64,000 nt of DNA from Motacilla alba alba (Eukaryota > Chordata > Aves > Passeriformes > Motacillidae). The position numbers were made by a program, and so were the translations under genes. The stretch is taken from positions 13,202,149 through 13,266,148 of the forward strand of contig NC_052027.1 in NCBI RefSeq assembly GCF_015832195.1, in the 5' to 3' direction. Under the pieces are notes generated by a model. It was not told the DNA's origin. It did no database searches and saw nothing but the letters and a program-made list of their open reading frames with translations. Positions 11,921-24,000 of this stretch are shown piece by piece. Each line of letters begins with the position of its first letter. Position 1 is the stretch's first letter.

Positions 11921-14900
11921 TGAGGGTTAGTTTTCTGTGCCAGTCATTGTGCAATATTTTCATGACAGCTGGTAGAAACACATTTTTTTTGTCCCATGTC
12001 AGACTTAATCTGATATTTTCTTTCAATTATTATGAAGGAAATCTCTACAATTTATGACAGGTTTTTATTTTGTAAAAAATTAATGTCAGATACGCTTGTG
12101 AATTTGTTTCTCCACCACATTTTTTTCTGCTTTTATTGTTTTCTGCTTTTTTTCCTTTGCTATCCTTTTTTGTCAGCACTTTGTATAAAGTTCTTCAGTC
12201 ATGATTTTACGTGTCAAAAATGCCTTTTTCTGCCTTCCCACTCATACATATTGAGAAACATTCAAAACTTTTGATAAATTAGAGTGGTAATGTTGTAATG
12301 CTCCACATTGTACCATGCTTCTTCAGCTTCAGAAAAACATTTGAATGCTTTGGAGTGTGCAGCTCTTAACATGACAGTGACATCAGGGGAGAGGGGAAGA
12401 GAAGAGAAAAAAAGAGAAGAGACGAAGAAAAGGAGCCAATATTCTTTCTCAAGGACATGCATCCATATATCAGCATTTTCTTTTATTTCCTTGAAGAAAC
12501 TTTTCTCTAAAAAGACAAACTCACCTTGCTTTCTCCACTAAACAGGTGGTAGATGGGACTGGAAATTTTTGGTTTATTTTTACAACCACTTCGTTTATTT
12601 TCTCCAAGTCACTAAAGAACTTGATTTATTCCTTTTTTTCTTTTTCCTCTACAAGGATATCATCTTTTCTGCGGTTGTTTAATGTTTTACAGTTTAATTA
12701 AGTTCCTTCCATAATTTAAAAACCACAAATAGGCATTTTTTCCAACTCAAATAAGATGGTAGCTTAGGATCAAATAAGCCACCACCAGTGCCACCCACTG
12801 CCACCCATTACTGTGACCTGAGTGGGACCTGAGCCCTCTCCACCTGCAGTGCCCCAGCTGCTGAACGATGCCTCTGTTTGCTCTCATTTTCCAGGGTCTT
12901 GAGCTTGTGAAATGATTTTTTGAAGACATGGATATTCAACAATACCAGCTTAAAAACTCCCAAAGCTTAAAAAAGGAGGTGATTGCTGGCCGAGCCTTTT
13001 ATAGGCAGGTACCAGGCAGAAAGAAAATGAGTTATTTACAGTTGTGTTACCAATTAAGTACACGGGAAAGTAAAAAATAAGTGCCCTCTGTGTATTCTTG
13101 CCTTTTACAGGTACAGCGAGGTTGTACAAAAGTAATAATAATGAATCCCTGCTTTCCCTTTTTGCCTGACCACTAAAAATGATTTTTCTCCCTTGGGAGA
13201 CAGACCTAGATACTTAGCCAAGGGTGTGTTTTATTTCTCTCAGTACTTCTGCTGCTCTTTTTTCTTAAACCAATGTGGTGTACACTCATAATTTTTTATA
13301 AAGCACAAAAAAAGTATAAACATATCTGTGCATAGTTACAGTTTTGCAAAACCACGTTCCTTTCCAATAGCTTCTGTTCCCTTCACTCCTGCTCTTATTT
13401 TTTAATTTTTCTTGGACAGATGGTCCTACCTTTGTTCTTCTTTCAACATTGCACAAGTAAAGTTTCTGTCCAGCTCTGTTTTGTTTATGATGTGCGCATG
13501 AATTTCATACTGGTACTAAAGAGTGAATTAATGGTGCTGACTTCTTTACAGGACCATGTCAATACCTCTTATTTCATACTGGCAATATCCCTTCCATGTT
13601 ACTCTTACTCCTTCACTGAGGAGCAGTAATTTTGCTGATTTACTAAGCTTGGTGATGTGCACAAATGAAGGGAGAGATGAGATACTGCAAAGTATTTCTA
13701 CTTGTGGTCTAACTGGAATATTCAGAACTCTCCTGGGCAAAATCAGAGTGCTTTGGGAGTAAAACAGGCAGAATTTTTGTTGAAGTTTTGTTTATTTGGA
13801 TCAAAATTAGGAATAGTTTGCCTTTGTGTCTTGTGACACTTGCAACCAGTGGAATGGGTCAGGGAGAATTATCTGAAATAAATCTATCTTTGGTCAGTTT
13901 CTAGATGAAAAGCAAGTGAATGAACTAATGTTATGCATTAGCAAGTTTTCATATTATCTTTTATGTTCATTAAGTGCTTACAATTTTTTCCTCAAATTTA
14001 TTCTTTGAATCCTGAATTATCTTCAATCCACCTCAATAATTACACGCCTGGCAGTGTCCCAAAGACTGCAGCAGCCTCTCCCATGGTGGAATGCCAGGAT
14101 GAGAAAATAATACAAAAAATCCAAACATGCAAAGAAAGTATTACTATCTTTCTTAATGAGTGCTTTTTGCAAGCAAGGAACCAGCATTTGCAATAGGGGA
14201 AAAAGCCTTATAAAACACTACCCAGATGCTAATGCTTCTGCTCCCTTTTTGGGTTGCTTAATACATAATAATGATCCTCTTCTGCACAAACTTCCTTTGA
14301 TATTCAGACTCCATTGCAATGAACTGCTCCTGTCTCAGGAAAAAAAAAAAAAAAGCTGTAGTACCAGATGGGAATGAATAAACACAAATACATCCAACAA
14401 AGGCAGAACTGAGCTTGACGTAAAGTTTACCAGCAACAAGTAGAAAGAGCATAAATACAATATACTATAAATCAGTATAACTATGGAAACACCATTAGAG
14501 GGAGCTCTGTTACTTATGCCAATAGTTTCAATCTGACAGACTGGTAATCAAGCTGCAGATTTGATGAAAAAATAAAATAACTTCAGCTCTAAGCATGGCC
14601 ATCAAAAAAGCACTCTGAATGTGGGTATCTTTCTTGCTGAAAGAGCCTGCTGGTGTCAGGCTGCTCCATATCTGCTGGACTCAGCCCATTTAATTTTCCT
14701 TGCTCTCCCCTCCCTCCATCTTCCTCAAAGTACTGAGATACTGGCTTGAAAGTAATTATTCTTTAGTCTTTCAAACATGTGTTGTTTGTCTGTTTTTATT
14801 ATTTTTGGTGCATAATCCAGATGTATGTGTATAGTAATGTGTGTAGTAACATGAGCATAGGAAACTGTGGGGTCTGGGATTGGAAAATTTATTCTATTAT

Positions 14901-15600
14901 GTTATCTCTACAGAATGCAGAATTGAAAGGAAATAAAAATGTATCTTAGAGTTAGTTAGTGATGAAATGTAGAAATAGTATAAAAGAAGTGAGAAAATAT
15001 CACTATTCTCTTACCATATACCTACTTTAGAGTGCATGAGGCATAATTCTGTAATTATGCTGGTATTTTTTACATTGCTTCTTTTTCTTCCTTTTCTGAA
15101 TCTTATAAATACTTCACTAGTTTATTAATTGGTTAAATGCTAATCAATGAAAAATTATTCTGTTTTTTTCTTACCAGTAATAAATTTGATTAGGTTTTCC
15201 CATCTTTGGTCTACATAGTACTTAATGCTTGTTCTTGAAGGGGGTTTTTGGCTGTCAGTTTGCCTCCTTCCTCATGCAGTGATGCTTAAACCAAAGTCTG
15301 CAGAAGGGGAAATTCTAAAATAGCTTCCATTTTTATTTCTATTGTAAAAACAACCCAGCAGAGAAAAGGGAATTAACTTGGGTCACTACCAAAGAACAGG
15401 TTGCAGTGAACATTTAATCTCTCATTACAGATAACGGTGCGTCCATGCAGCAGTTCAGTGTCAGGCACAAATTCTCAGGAAAGCAGGCTTTGCTGACTCT
15501 GCTGTTGACAGAACAACTGCTATCTCACAGGGAGGTTGCTTATGAAGATACCCTGAGATGGGATCATTCTCAATATTTTAAATTCTTGATCCTAGAAAGC
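11921..15600. other. AT-rich noncoding stretch
   Basis: No gene is recognised. It contains a pyrimidine-rich segment at 12119-12175, the purine tract listed separately, and a 15-A run at 14340-14354. Short open frames on both strands are of the size expected by chance. Confidence 0.55.
12385..12435. repeat. purine-rich (GA/GAA) tract
   Basis: About 50 bp are nearly pure G and A, broken by a single C at 12423. This is a homopurine-homopyrimidine tract of the kind that can adopt triplex structures. No gene is associated. Confidence 0.85.
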
Positions 15601-16040
15601 CAATAAATTTCATCTGTCTAAAAGCAGAAGACAGGAGAAATAAATAAACAAGAAAAGGAAAACTGGGCTTTTCTTCCCATGTCCAAGTGCAAAGAGAGGA
15701 GCTCCCTTGTTCGCTTGGCAGAGCCAAGGCAGTGGTGCTGGGCTGGGCTGGAGCACAAGGCAGTGCCTAGCACGGGTCACACCCCAGCACGGGTCACACC
15801 CTGGACTGCTCTGGTGCAGCAGCCAGACCTCGCTGCCTGCTGGGTGCTGGGCTGGGGAGAGCTCCCTGCCCTCCTGGGGACTCAGCACTTCCAAGTCACC
15901 TCCCAAACCAGGACATTCATTGGATTTGAGCACCTGATATGAATAAGTGAACCAGTTTATAAAATGCTGTAGTCCCTGACGAGTTGCCGCAACTGAATAT
16001 TCCTCGAGTTCCTGAATAAATCTGGGCTGGCAGAAGAACA
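15601..16040. other. moderately GC-rich patch with a small tandem duplication
   Basis: The patch is GC-richer than its neighbours between about 15690 and 15900 and carries overlapping open frames on both strands (minus 15610-16041, plus 15679-15942) with no recognisable domain. It includes a 17-bp direct tandem duplication at 15769-15802. The frames are best explained by GC-driven loss of stop codons. Confidence 0.5.
15769..15802. repeat. 17-bp tandem duplication, two copies
   Basis: The unit beginning AGCACGGGTCACACCC is present twice head to tail with period 17, the second copy differing only at its last base. It is a small local duplication. Confidence 0.9.
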
Positions 16041-16585
16041 CCAGCCATATCCGAGCAAACAGCCATTAGCACTGGGTTTCTTTTCCTCCTCCTGTGTGGC
16101 CTCTCTCCTTACACTCGTGGTAGCTTGTCAGCACTTTCTTTAAAGGTAACACAAAGCGCCCTGAACTTCCCAAACAATGAAAAATTAATTTCCATAATGT
16201 ATAATAAATAAGAATCGCCTCTTAAATCAGTCAATGGCTTTCTTAAAGGGGTCCCAGGGCCCTTTGCATTTCCAGAGCTGCTGTGAAAGAATTAGGTCAC
16301 ACTATCCTCAGGAAAGATGGCTGAGGCAGTGGGGAAGGGGGATTTCTCCATTTTTTTTTCTAATTGCAAGGGGGCAGAACAGCAGCCTTCAGGGGAATGA
16401 GTCACAGTGACCAACTCAGGGACTCAGGAATTACGGACGAAGCTGTGAAATAAATTTTAATAATAAAAAGTGGTGTTTAAAATTAATTAGTCTAGATAAC
16501 CTGGTGGCAACATACCAACACCTTGGCTCACACTGTGGAGTGCCTAACCGAGGAATGTGTATTTCCACTCACATGAAGCCCTTTG
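16041..16585. other. candidate conserved noncoding block
   Basis: No frame is supported. The segment 16140-16540 mixes TAATTA-type cores with isolated CpGs in AT-rich sequence. It also holds an AP-1-like TGAGTCA at about 16398-16404 and a TTAATTAG core near 16485. This is typical of enhancer-like sequence, but it is a compositional impression only. Confidence 0.2.
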
Positions 16586-16591
16586 CTATGC

Positions 16592-16627
16592 TTTTTTTTT
16601 TTTCTTTTTTTTTTTTTTTTCTTTTTT
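16592..16627. repeat. T-rich tract with single C interruptions
   Basis: Two runs of T (12 and 16) are separated by one C and followed by C and T6. The apparent Phe-rich and Lys-rich open frames across it are products of the homopolymer. Confidence 0.95.
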
Positions 16628-19330
16628 GGTCCCCTCCCAAAAATCTGTGGGACTATCTCTGAAGCCAGATCCCATACAGTGGTAAGAAAGCCAAGATCTG
16701 GTCCTTACGAGAAACTGAAATATTTCTTCCTGAAAGTCAAAGGAGACATGGAATCTGAGTGCTGACAAATGTGGGCAATATTGGAAAAAATGTTGAATGA
16801 GAATAAGAAATTAGTTAACAACACTGTTATTTACTTTGCCTGAATTTCCTCACCCTCCCTGGCAAATCTTTTTTGCATCAGAAGAGAATCTGGGTAATTT
16901 GATGCTTCAGTCACTAATGGCAAATACAGCAGAATACCAGAGGCAGTGCTTTTCCTCATTTATTGTGGAGGAGCACTGATTGAAGGCAAATGTATTGATC
17001 CATTCAGCCACTCATTTCACTGCATTGGAAAATGAATTAATTTTGGCAGGCTTTGGCAAGAACTCATTAGTCTGTAGCTTAATGCTTAATAAACTGTCAT
17101 CTCCCCTTTAACAGTGTAAGACCAATTGCCAGACAGCCTGGGGATGCAGGGAAATCTGAAGACTTCATTTTTATCAGAAATTAGATTAATGAAATACCAG
17201 ATGGTATGGGAGCAAGTGAACAGAAGTGCATATATGAAATAAGTAAGCAGCCAACCTACCTGCAAAATGGAAAGAAAAATTCTCAAAAAATAGAAAAATA
17301 GAGAGAGAGAGATTGGAATTCAAACATATATCAGAAATTTTGCTGTGGCAAAAGCCACAGTCTCAAGATCATGAAACATCATCTTCAAAATATTGTAAAG
17401 TCAGGTTATTCCTGGTGGTCTCAATGGTATAATTTCCTGTACTCTATACCAATAGTGTTTAAATCTTAGCATGTTAATTTTCAAGATTTTGTGAATGTGA
17501 GGAAAAAAGCAACCTGCATAGAGAAAACCATATATGCAACACTCTGCTTTGGTAAATGATTGATTGGCTTCTTTGCCTCCCTCTATCTGCTTTCAGAGGC
17601 TGAGATCAGCCATTACTTTGAACAATAAAAAGGATTTTCTCAGGCTGTGGTAAATGCTTTAAATACAGAATGATGTTTTTAATAACTTTTGTTGTGTTTT
17701 CAGATGTGATTATATGACATTTTCATGTTTTCCCAGCAAAGCTCTTGATTTTAATTTAAAGTGCCATCTGAAAAAATAAAAAAAGAGGAAATGCACTGTG
17801 TCAAATTGATAATTCCATTTCTATATCTATGATATTTACTCTGCCAGATGTTCTGGCCTTTCTGTGTCTACTCTTTGTGAAGTTTTACTCTGGGTAAAAG
17901 TATAGGAAAGATGTCCATAGGTGGTACTTGAAAAAGTTCTGCACAAACATGTGGGAAACAGTGTGAAATGGATTTCTCTTACTACATCAGGGGACTTTTT
18001 TCTCTTTTTGCTCTTATTCCAACTTGTCATCAAGCTGTTGTCCAATTCTCTCACTTGCAAGTAAAATTAATTTCCTTCATGTTTTATGATAGAAGACAGC
18101 TTGATGAAATCACTTGAGGATCCTAGTGATTCTTCCAGCAGGCAGAATGAAATGGCAGCCCCATTTCTAATGCAGCTAAACCAGGTCTTCTGTCTCTTCA
18201 TGTGGCAGGGACCTTGCCCTAGTGCAGCTGTCCCATCACAGCAGATGTAGGGGAGCATAACCCAGCCTCCAAATGCTTCCTCCCTTCCCATCTTCTTCAA
18301 AAGAATTTGGGCCTCCTGAAATTCCTGACCTGGGACAGATTATGGAGAAAAGCAGTAGCACATCTCAGTGGTGTCTCCTATGTGCAGTACGGTGAGACTA
18401 GAGAGAGTTAATGTCTGAAGCAACATTTATCTGTGGGATAGCAAGGATTGTCTGTGCTAGAAAAGATTTGGCAGTTTGCTATTCTGGCAAACTTTCCTAG
18501 TGTAGCCACAGCTTATACTGGCAAGCTAGTGTTTTGTCTGTATGTAGTTTATACCAGTTCCCTGAATGAAATGTGCTATACTGGCAGACTCCTTCCCCCT
18601 CCCACCCACACACAGCAGCATCTACTTTGGCATTCAGTACACAGCAGCAGTTTTGACTATAGATCTATTAGCGTAAGAAAAATCACACTCCTTGGTAAAA
18701 AGGGGACTGAAAATGTGGAAGAGTTGGGTAGAAATCTGTCTTTGCTTGCAGGTATATGGGAGAATTCTAATCCTGTGTATTTGGTAAAATGATTTACCAA
18801 TGACACTGGTGCAAGGTTAGTAGTCCAAGAATTGTACCTGCACTGGTTTGCTACTACACTTTCCAGGTGGAGAGCCCAGAGGCATTTCTTCTCTGAGTTG
18901 CACAAGATTGGAGGGTGAGAAACTACAGCCATTGATCAGTTTACTCTTACAAATAACCCTCTTTTCCCTTACAAAAAAACCTCCTCTTTTCCTGAGGGGA
19001 TGTGCAGTTTGAAATGCTGATGGCACAGAAGCCCTTGTCTCTGTTATCTCATTTTATGGTTCTCTTTGAAGGGGAGAATTTCCCTGCCTGTGGCTGAGAT
19101 AACAGAGAGATGCTAAGTGGTGGGATTTTTCACAGCACTTGACCATATGCAATAAAAGGTCAATTTGGACACACATCCCAGTGAACTTGGAAACATCAGA
19201 GTTTTGCTGGTTTAATGTGGAAATCAAAGTGTTTCAATAGCTCTCCCAGCAGAGCTATTACCTCCTAATTGCTTTTTTCTTCATTTACCCCCCACCTCTT
19301 AAAAGCCCAATGCCTTACTACTTTTAAGTT
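16628..19330. other. AT-rich noncoding stretch
   Basis: No gene, RNA or transposon is recognised. A short (AG)6 run lies at about 17301-17312. Open frames such as 18448-18792 on the plus strand (114 codons) have no family resemblance and no initiation or splice context that I would defend. Confidence 0.55.
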
Positions 19331-19640
19331 TAGAAAACTGTAAGTAGGTGGACTGCAATTGATTCTTGCCTGTCTCTAACAGGAGAACAAGGGTTCACAG
19401 GTGAGGGACTGTGGGGACCAAGGCCCAAACCCCCAAATTCTCCATGAGATGAGCAGAAGATTCTCTGGGCTGAGAATATTTTAGGTGTCAGGCTTTCACA
19501 TGGGCTCCAGCCACCACTGGAGAAAGACACGAGAGAGACCCTCTGGGGGTTAGGGAGCAAACCACACTGGGGTTGAGAATCAGTGGGGCTGAAACTGGAG
19601 ACTGGGAGAATTCTCCCAGGACTGGGAGTATTCAACACCT
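19331..19640. other. unassigned segment upstream of a T31 run
   Basis: A minus-strand frame is open from 19638 to 19330 (102 codons, Ser/Pro-rich) with no domain I recognise. The segment ends in an 18-bp palindrome and a T-run. It might be a fragment of an old repeat, but no family is identified. Confidence 0.3.
19602..19619. repeat. 18-bp perfect palindrome
   Basis: CTGGGAGAATTCTCCCAG is a perfect inverted repeat centred on an EcoRI site. A degenerate direct repeat of the left half (ACTGGGAGTATTC) follows immediately. It could be a dimeric factor site, a repeat terminus or chance. Confidence 0.9.
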
Positions 19641-19642
19641 TT

Positions 19643-19644
<2 letters not shown>

Positions 19645-19675
<31 letters not shown>
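19645..19675. repeat. T31 homopolymer (A31 on the minus strand)
   Basis: Thirty-one uninterrupted T residues are present. On the minus strand this is an A31 run preceded by GGGG and, about 10 bases earlier, by AATAAA (complement of 19686-19691), which resembles the 3' end of a polyadenylated retrocopy. No upstream coding resemblance was found. Confidence 0.95.
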
Positions 19676-19680
19676 CCCCT

Positions 19681-20640
19681 GTTTGTTTATTTGTTTGGTT
19701 TTTAATTTTTATTTCCCTGTGTGCCAGCTGAGAGACTGCTGCAGGCTGGAGGTGGTTAGATTCACCCCAGTATGGCTGTTCTTATGTTTCTGTGTATATG
19801 GGGTTAAACCAACACAGAATTCAAATTTCTAGAGACAGAATATATCCATCTTGTAATGTTCCTACCATTAAGCAGTAGTTTATTCTTTGCAGAAACACTC
19901 AAAAATTAAGGTTCCTCTCCAGGTACCTCCTTGATAAAGAATGTTTGGCACAGTTAAAATTTTCAGGTTTTGAGTAATATATTGTTAGGAACTGGAGATA
20001 GCAGCACACAATAAATTCTTTTCTGGTTTTGGCTGGGCACCTAAAGCCATGTGACTGAGCCTGGAAGGAAGTTTGGCTTTGCTGCTATTGAGAAGATTGG
20101 CTAATGCAAGGGCTTGGAATATAAAACCCAAATCAGAAGAAATATATCATCTTCATAAGGTGGTCCCTAGGCTCAGTCCTGCAGCCTTGCTTATGCAAAA
20201 CCAACTCCTCATACAGCTTATTCATATTAGGGGGCAGATCTCATGGTTGGGCCATTTGCTTGTCAGCATCAAGAACGTTTCTCCAGCTGTTCAGGCCCCT
20301 GGCATGTCCTTCCTCACTGGGCTGTTTCTGCCCATTGAAGTCACAACAGATTGGTCAGCAGAGAGGTGCAGAGGGCTCAGGTTTGCTCAGGGGCCACAGC
20401 CAAAGCATAGCCATGGCTCTCCCAAAATCCTCCCAGCCCTGGTGCATGGACAGCCTTCTGCTCCAGGCTGTGTCCTGTGCCAGGCTGGCTGCCAGCAGCC
20501 CAGGCTTTTGCCAGATTCCCCCTCCCCTTTCTGTTCCACTGTTTGATTTATATTTATGTCTAACACTGCCCCTTTCCCTTGTCCTGCCTTCTCCTCCTCC
20601 CCCAGGCCTTTCATTTTGTCTGGTCTTGTGTTCCCTCAGT
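19681..20640. other. noncoding stretch grading into GC-rich DNA
   Basis: No gene is recognised. Two overlapping plus-strand frames (20073-20546 and 20260-20895) are open here and into the next segment, but their translations are compositionally biased (Leu, Ser, Pro, Cys) and in conflict with each other. Confidence 0.45.
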
Positions 20641-21085
20641 CTCAGAATGGGATGTGGCTGCGCGGGGCGGCTGTGGCTGGGGGTGGCAGGGTGGCAGGGC
20701 CCCCGGCAGCACCAGCGAGGACGGTTCCATTTTGGCTCTTGGCTCGGTGCTTCCAGGCCCCGGGAAGGGAGCGGGGCCAGGTTCTTCCCTGCTGCTCTGA
20801 GGCTTTTTTGGCCCAGAAGCCCCTTGGAGCACAGCCTCGGTTGTGCGCTACTCGCAGCCCAGCTTCAGCCTGTGGGGAGAGCGCAGGACATTTAAAGCCC
20901 TTTCAGATGGCAGTCAGGACTTTGGAATGGGTAGGGGGCAGCTGATCCCAGAGGGACACAATATTCCCACACGTTGGTGCTTGGTGATGCCACGTGGCCG
21001 GGCAGCCGAGCCTGTGGGCTGCAGCGCAGGCCTGGCCCCGGCGGGCGGCCATGTCAGGGCCCTGCGGGCAGGCAGCCGGGGCTGT
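20640..21085. promoter_or_regulatory. GC-rich, moderately CpG-rich patch
   Basis: GC content rises sharply over about 450 bp and CpG dinucleotides are more frequent than in the flanks, especially 20985-21065. An E-box in a 10-bp palindrome (GCCACGTGGC, 20989-20998) lies within it. Many overlapping frames on both strands are open, as expected where stop codons are rare. It could be a weak CpG island, a recombination-driven GC patch, or an exon of an unannotated transcript. Confidence 0.35.
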
Positions 21086-24000
21086 GGGGAAACACAATCC
21101 GCTTTCCATTTCGTCAGCACAAATTGTATCACTTCTTGCTCCCTGTGCCTCTAAAAGTGCGGTTTGCCTTAGTTTGGAAGATACCTTGCCCTCAGCAAGT
21201 AAATAAATGCCAACTAAAATAAAAAGGAAGCACAAAGCAGTAATGAGGCTGCCTCACGCCGGCTGTTGGAGCCTCTGGAGGCTGGACTGGGGGAGCAGAG
21301 TAATGGCTGGAGTCTCTTTAGATCCCTTCAAGCTTCAAACTGACTGCAAATTTACCTAAACACTTGAAAACTTAGTGATAGTTTTACTTCTTAGCTCCTT
21401 TACCCACCATTTCTTGAAAATGTTTAAAGATTCCCACCCCGTTAATTTATAAATGGGTGTATCATAAAAAAAAGTATATACCTTACCACTGAAGGACAGG
21501 ATATCTTTTGGCAGAAATTTCTCACAAGCAGATGGGTTTTTTTCCCTAAACAATGTATTGTTCCTAAAATAAGCTGTAGAAAATAAGAAATGCTTATTTT
21601 TTTTAAGCACAGAGTTAAATCCTTAACTCTGAAGTAAACAGAAAGAGATTTCACTAGGGAAAGAGCCTAGAAATAACTTTAAAGGGACTTTATGTGTGAA
21701 AGAGTAGACTTCACATTGGCCACACTAACTACACACTTGTTAGGAGAAAAGAATTATGTAGCACATTGCTTACCTCTGTTTAAATAATTTGCTTCATATG
21801 TTTTCCCATCAAGATGGTGATAGGTTAAACACTTTATTTTTGCTGTATACGCTTGCTCTCTCTTGCTTCATGCCAAACTGCTGTGGTAAAAAGAAGTCAA
21901 TTATATTTAAAATGCACATTTTAATTAAAAATATATTATTATATTTGTGTTCCTTTTTTTTTTATTAACAGCAGATTGTTGGCTGACTAGGCAGCGAAAG
22001 TTATTTATTTGGAAGACGTGTTATGCTATGGAATAATACTACAAGTAGGACATTGCATTTGATAGGTGGTTCTGTTGGCAAACTCCTTCACTTCACTCCT
22101 GCTGCCTTGGGAGCATGGGCAGATTCTCTCATGATGCAAACTGGCAGTGCCCTACCGACTCTGATCCTGAAGTCACAGCAACCAACAGCACCACACTTGG
22201 TGTGAGCAGAAAGAAATCAGTTCTGCCATGAGCTCATTTAGGACTGGTATCTCTGAAATGGTCAGAAGAAAATATGGCAATGACACATTGCATGTGCCAG
22301 CCTTTTTCTAGGGTTGAACTAAGAGCTTAATTCCATAAAAGTTGTTTTTCTTTTAACTTTTTAATAACTTAATTGACTAAACCAGGCAAGAAAAGAAATG
22401 AGTGGTCACAATAGTATCAGAAAGAATTATAATAAAGGAGGTACAGATACAACCTAGGCTATTTTTATCATTTTCTTCCATCCTTCCTCATCTTTATCAG
22501 TGTGTTCTAAGTAAACCTGATATATTTATATATGTGAAACAGATGCAAAATGAAGCAGTTTTGTCTTCAGTTATGACCATGTTTTTTCAATCATGGACAT
22601 GATTTATGGAAATGTTCTTTGCGGTAAAAAATTTCTTTTAAAATCCAAACCACATTAATTATAAATCTAACATTCAATTTCTTTTGATACTTTAGGGAGA
22701 GTGGGGAAGTAAATTTTTAATGCAAATAAACAGTTTCTTTAAAAATCAGTATTCATTAAATGTTGAGATGAAACCAGCACAACATTTCTCAGTGAAACTA
22801 CTAGAGAATTCAATTAGATGTTGAGAAAATTAGCTCTCTTTTTGCAATAATATTGTATGTCTCAGATTTATATCTGCTATGGTATATTTGGCACCCCTGG
22901 GGCCAGCCAAACTGTGAAAAGCTGTTGATGTTGGCTTCTTGGCTGGTCAGCCCCTTCAGGGTTGAGCTCGGTTTACTGTGGAATAAACTCTAAACATTTC
23001 AGAGTTCAGAAGAGCTGTGCAGAGGTGTAGGAACTGTATGAGACTGAGCGGTATCTCCAGTAGAGACCAAGAGAATTTGTAAGATCAGCAGCTGGAGAGA
23101 ATATTTTAATCCTGGACAGGGCCAAACTATATAACATCCCCAGCACTGCCAACTCCCAAAAGCTGGGACAGTAGCTTGTGTTCAAGCTAGCTCTTTATGA
23201 AAGTTATTTCCCTACCTAGCTGGGCTTTGTTGGAGCTTGGATCTGCGCATTAGGGCTTCTGTGCAGCTGAAAGCTCTGATAGCCCCAGAAGTGCTAGGGA
23301 GGACAAGGGAGGTTTGGAGTCTGTGGAAGGAAACAATCCCTGAGTCCTGATGTCTGTGTAAAACAAAAGCAGCATTACGGAGTCTACAATTGAACCCCCA
23401 ATAAACCAATTTTGAAAGCCCCAGCTTCCCCTATGCCCCTCCTCACTGTCTCCCTTTGACAGGAACAGGAGGTACATCTTCCCAGGAGTGTAAAGATGTC
23501 TGGTCTGGAAAACATGAAAGAAGAAAGCTTGTATGTTTATTTTGCACGCCATAGATTTTAGGGCCAGAAAGCCTTTTCTTTTTTTTTTTTTTTTCTAATT
23601 AGAAGATAATATCTTGTTAAAAAGTATATGTTCTGAGGCTTCAAAGAGGAAAAAAACAAACCAAATCCTCCTCTTGACCTATAAATACAGTTTGAAAAGC
23701 TGCAGCAATTCACTGAAGTTTACTGTGATAACTTGATTTTGGCCTCAGTCTTGAAGATTTTGGTACTCTGGGAGTTGCAGGAATCTTGAATCTCCCTGGT
23801 AAGCAGTGAGAGGAGAAGTATGAGAGCATGGTGCAATGCTGACAGGGTGGAATGCAGCATTCCTGTGCATCGGCAGTGTCAAAGAGTGGAGTTTATCGCT
23901 GCTGTTTTGTTCTCCTCCATCAGTAAACACAATCTCTCCACTCCCTGAAGTGAAATCAAACCGCTGTAAAGAAACTCGTGAGTAACCAGGGTAAAATTTC

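Noticed and set aside
16583..16768. Phe-rich and Lys-rich small proteins across the T tract
   Set aside because: They are translations of a homopolymer.
20260..20895. 211-codon plus-strand open frame as a protein-coding gene
   Set aside because: It lies partly in a GC-rich patch where several frames on both strands are open; the translation is compositionally biased and no domain is recognisable.
22899..22954. Hairpin as a microRNA precursor
   Set aside because: The stem is only about 12 bp with a 4-base bulge and a loop near 28 bases.
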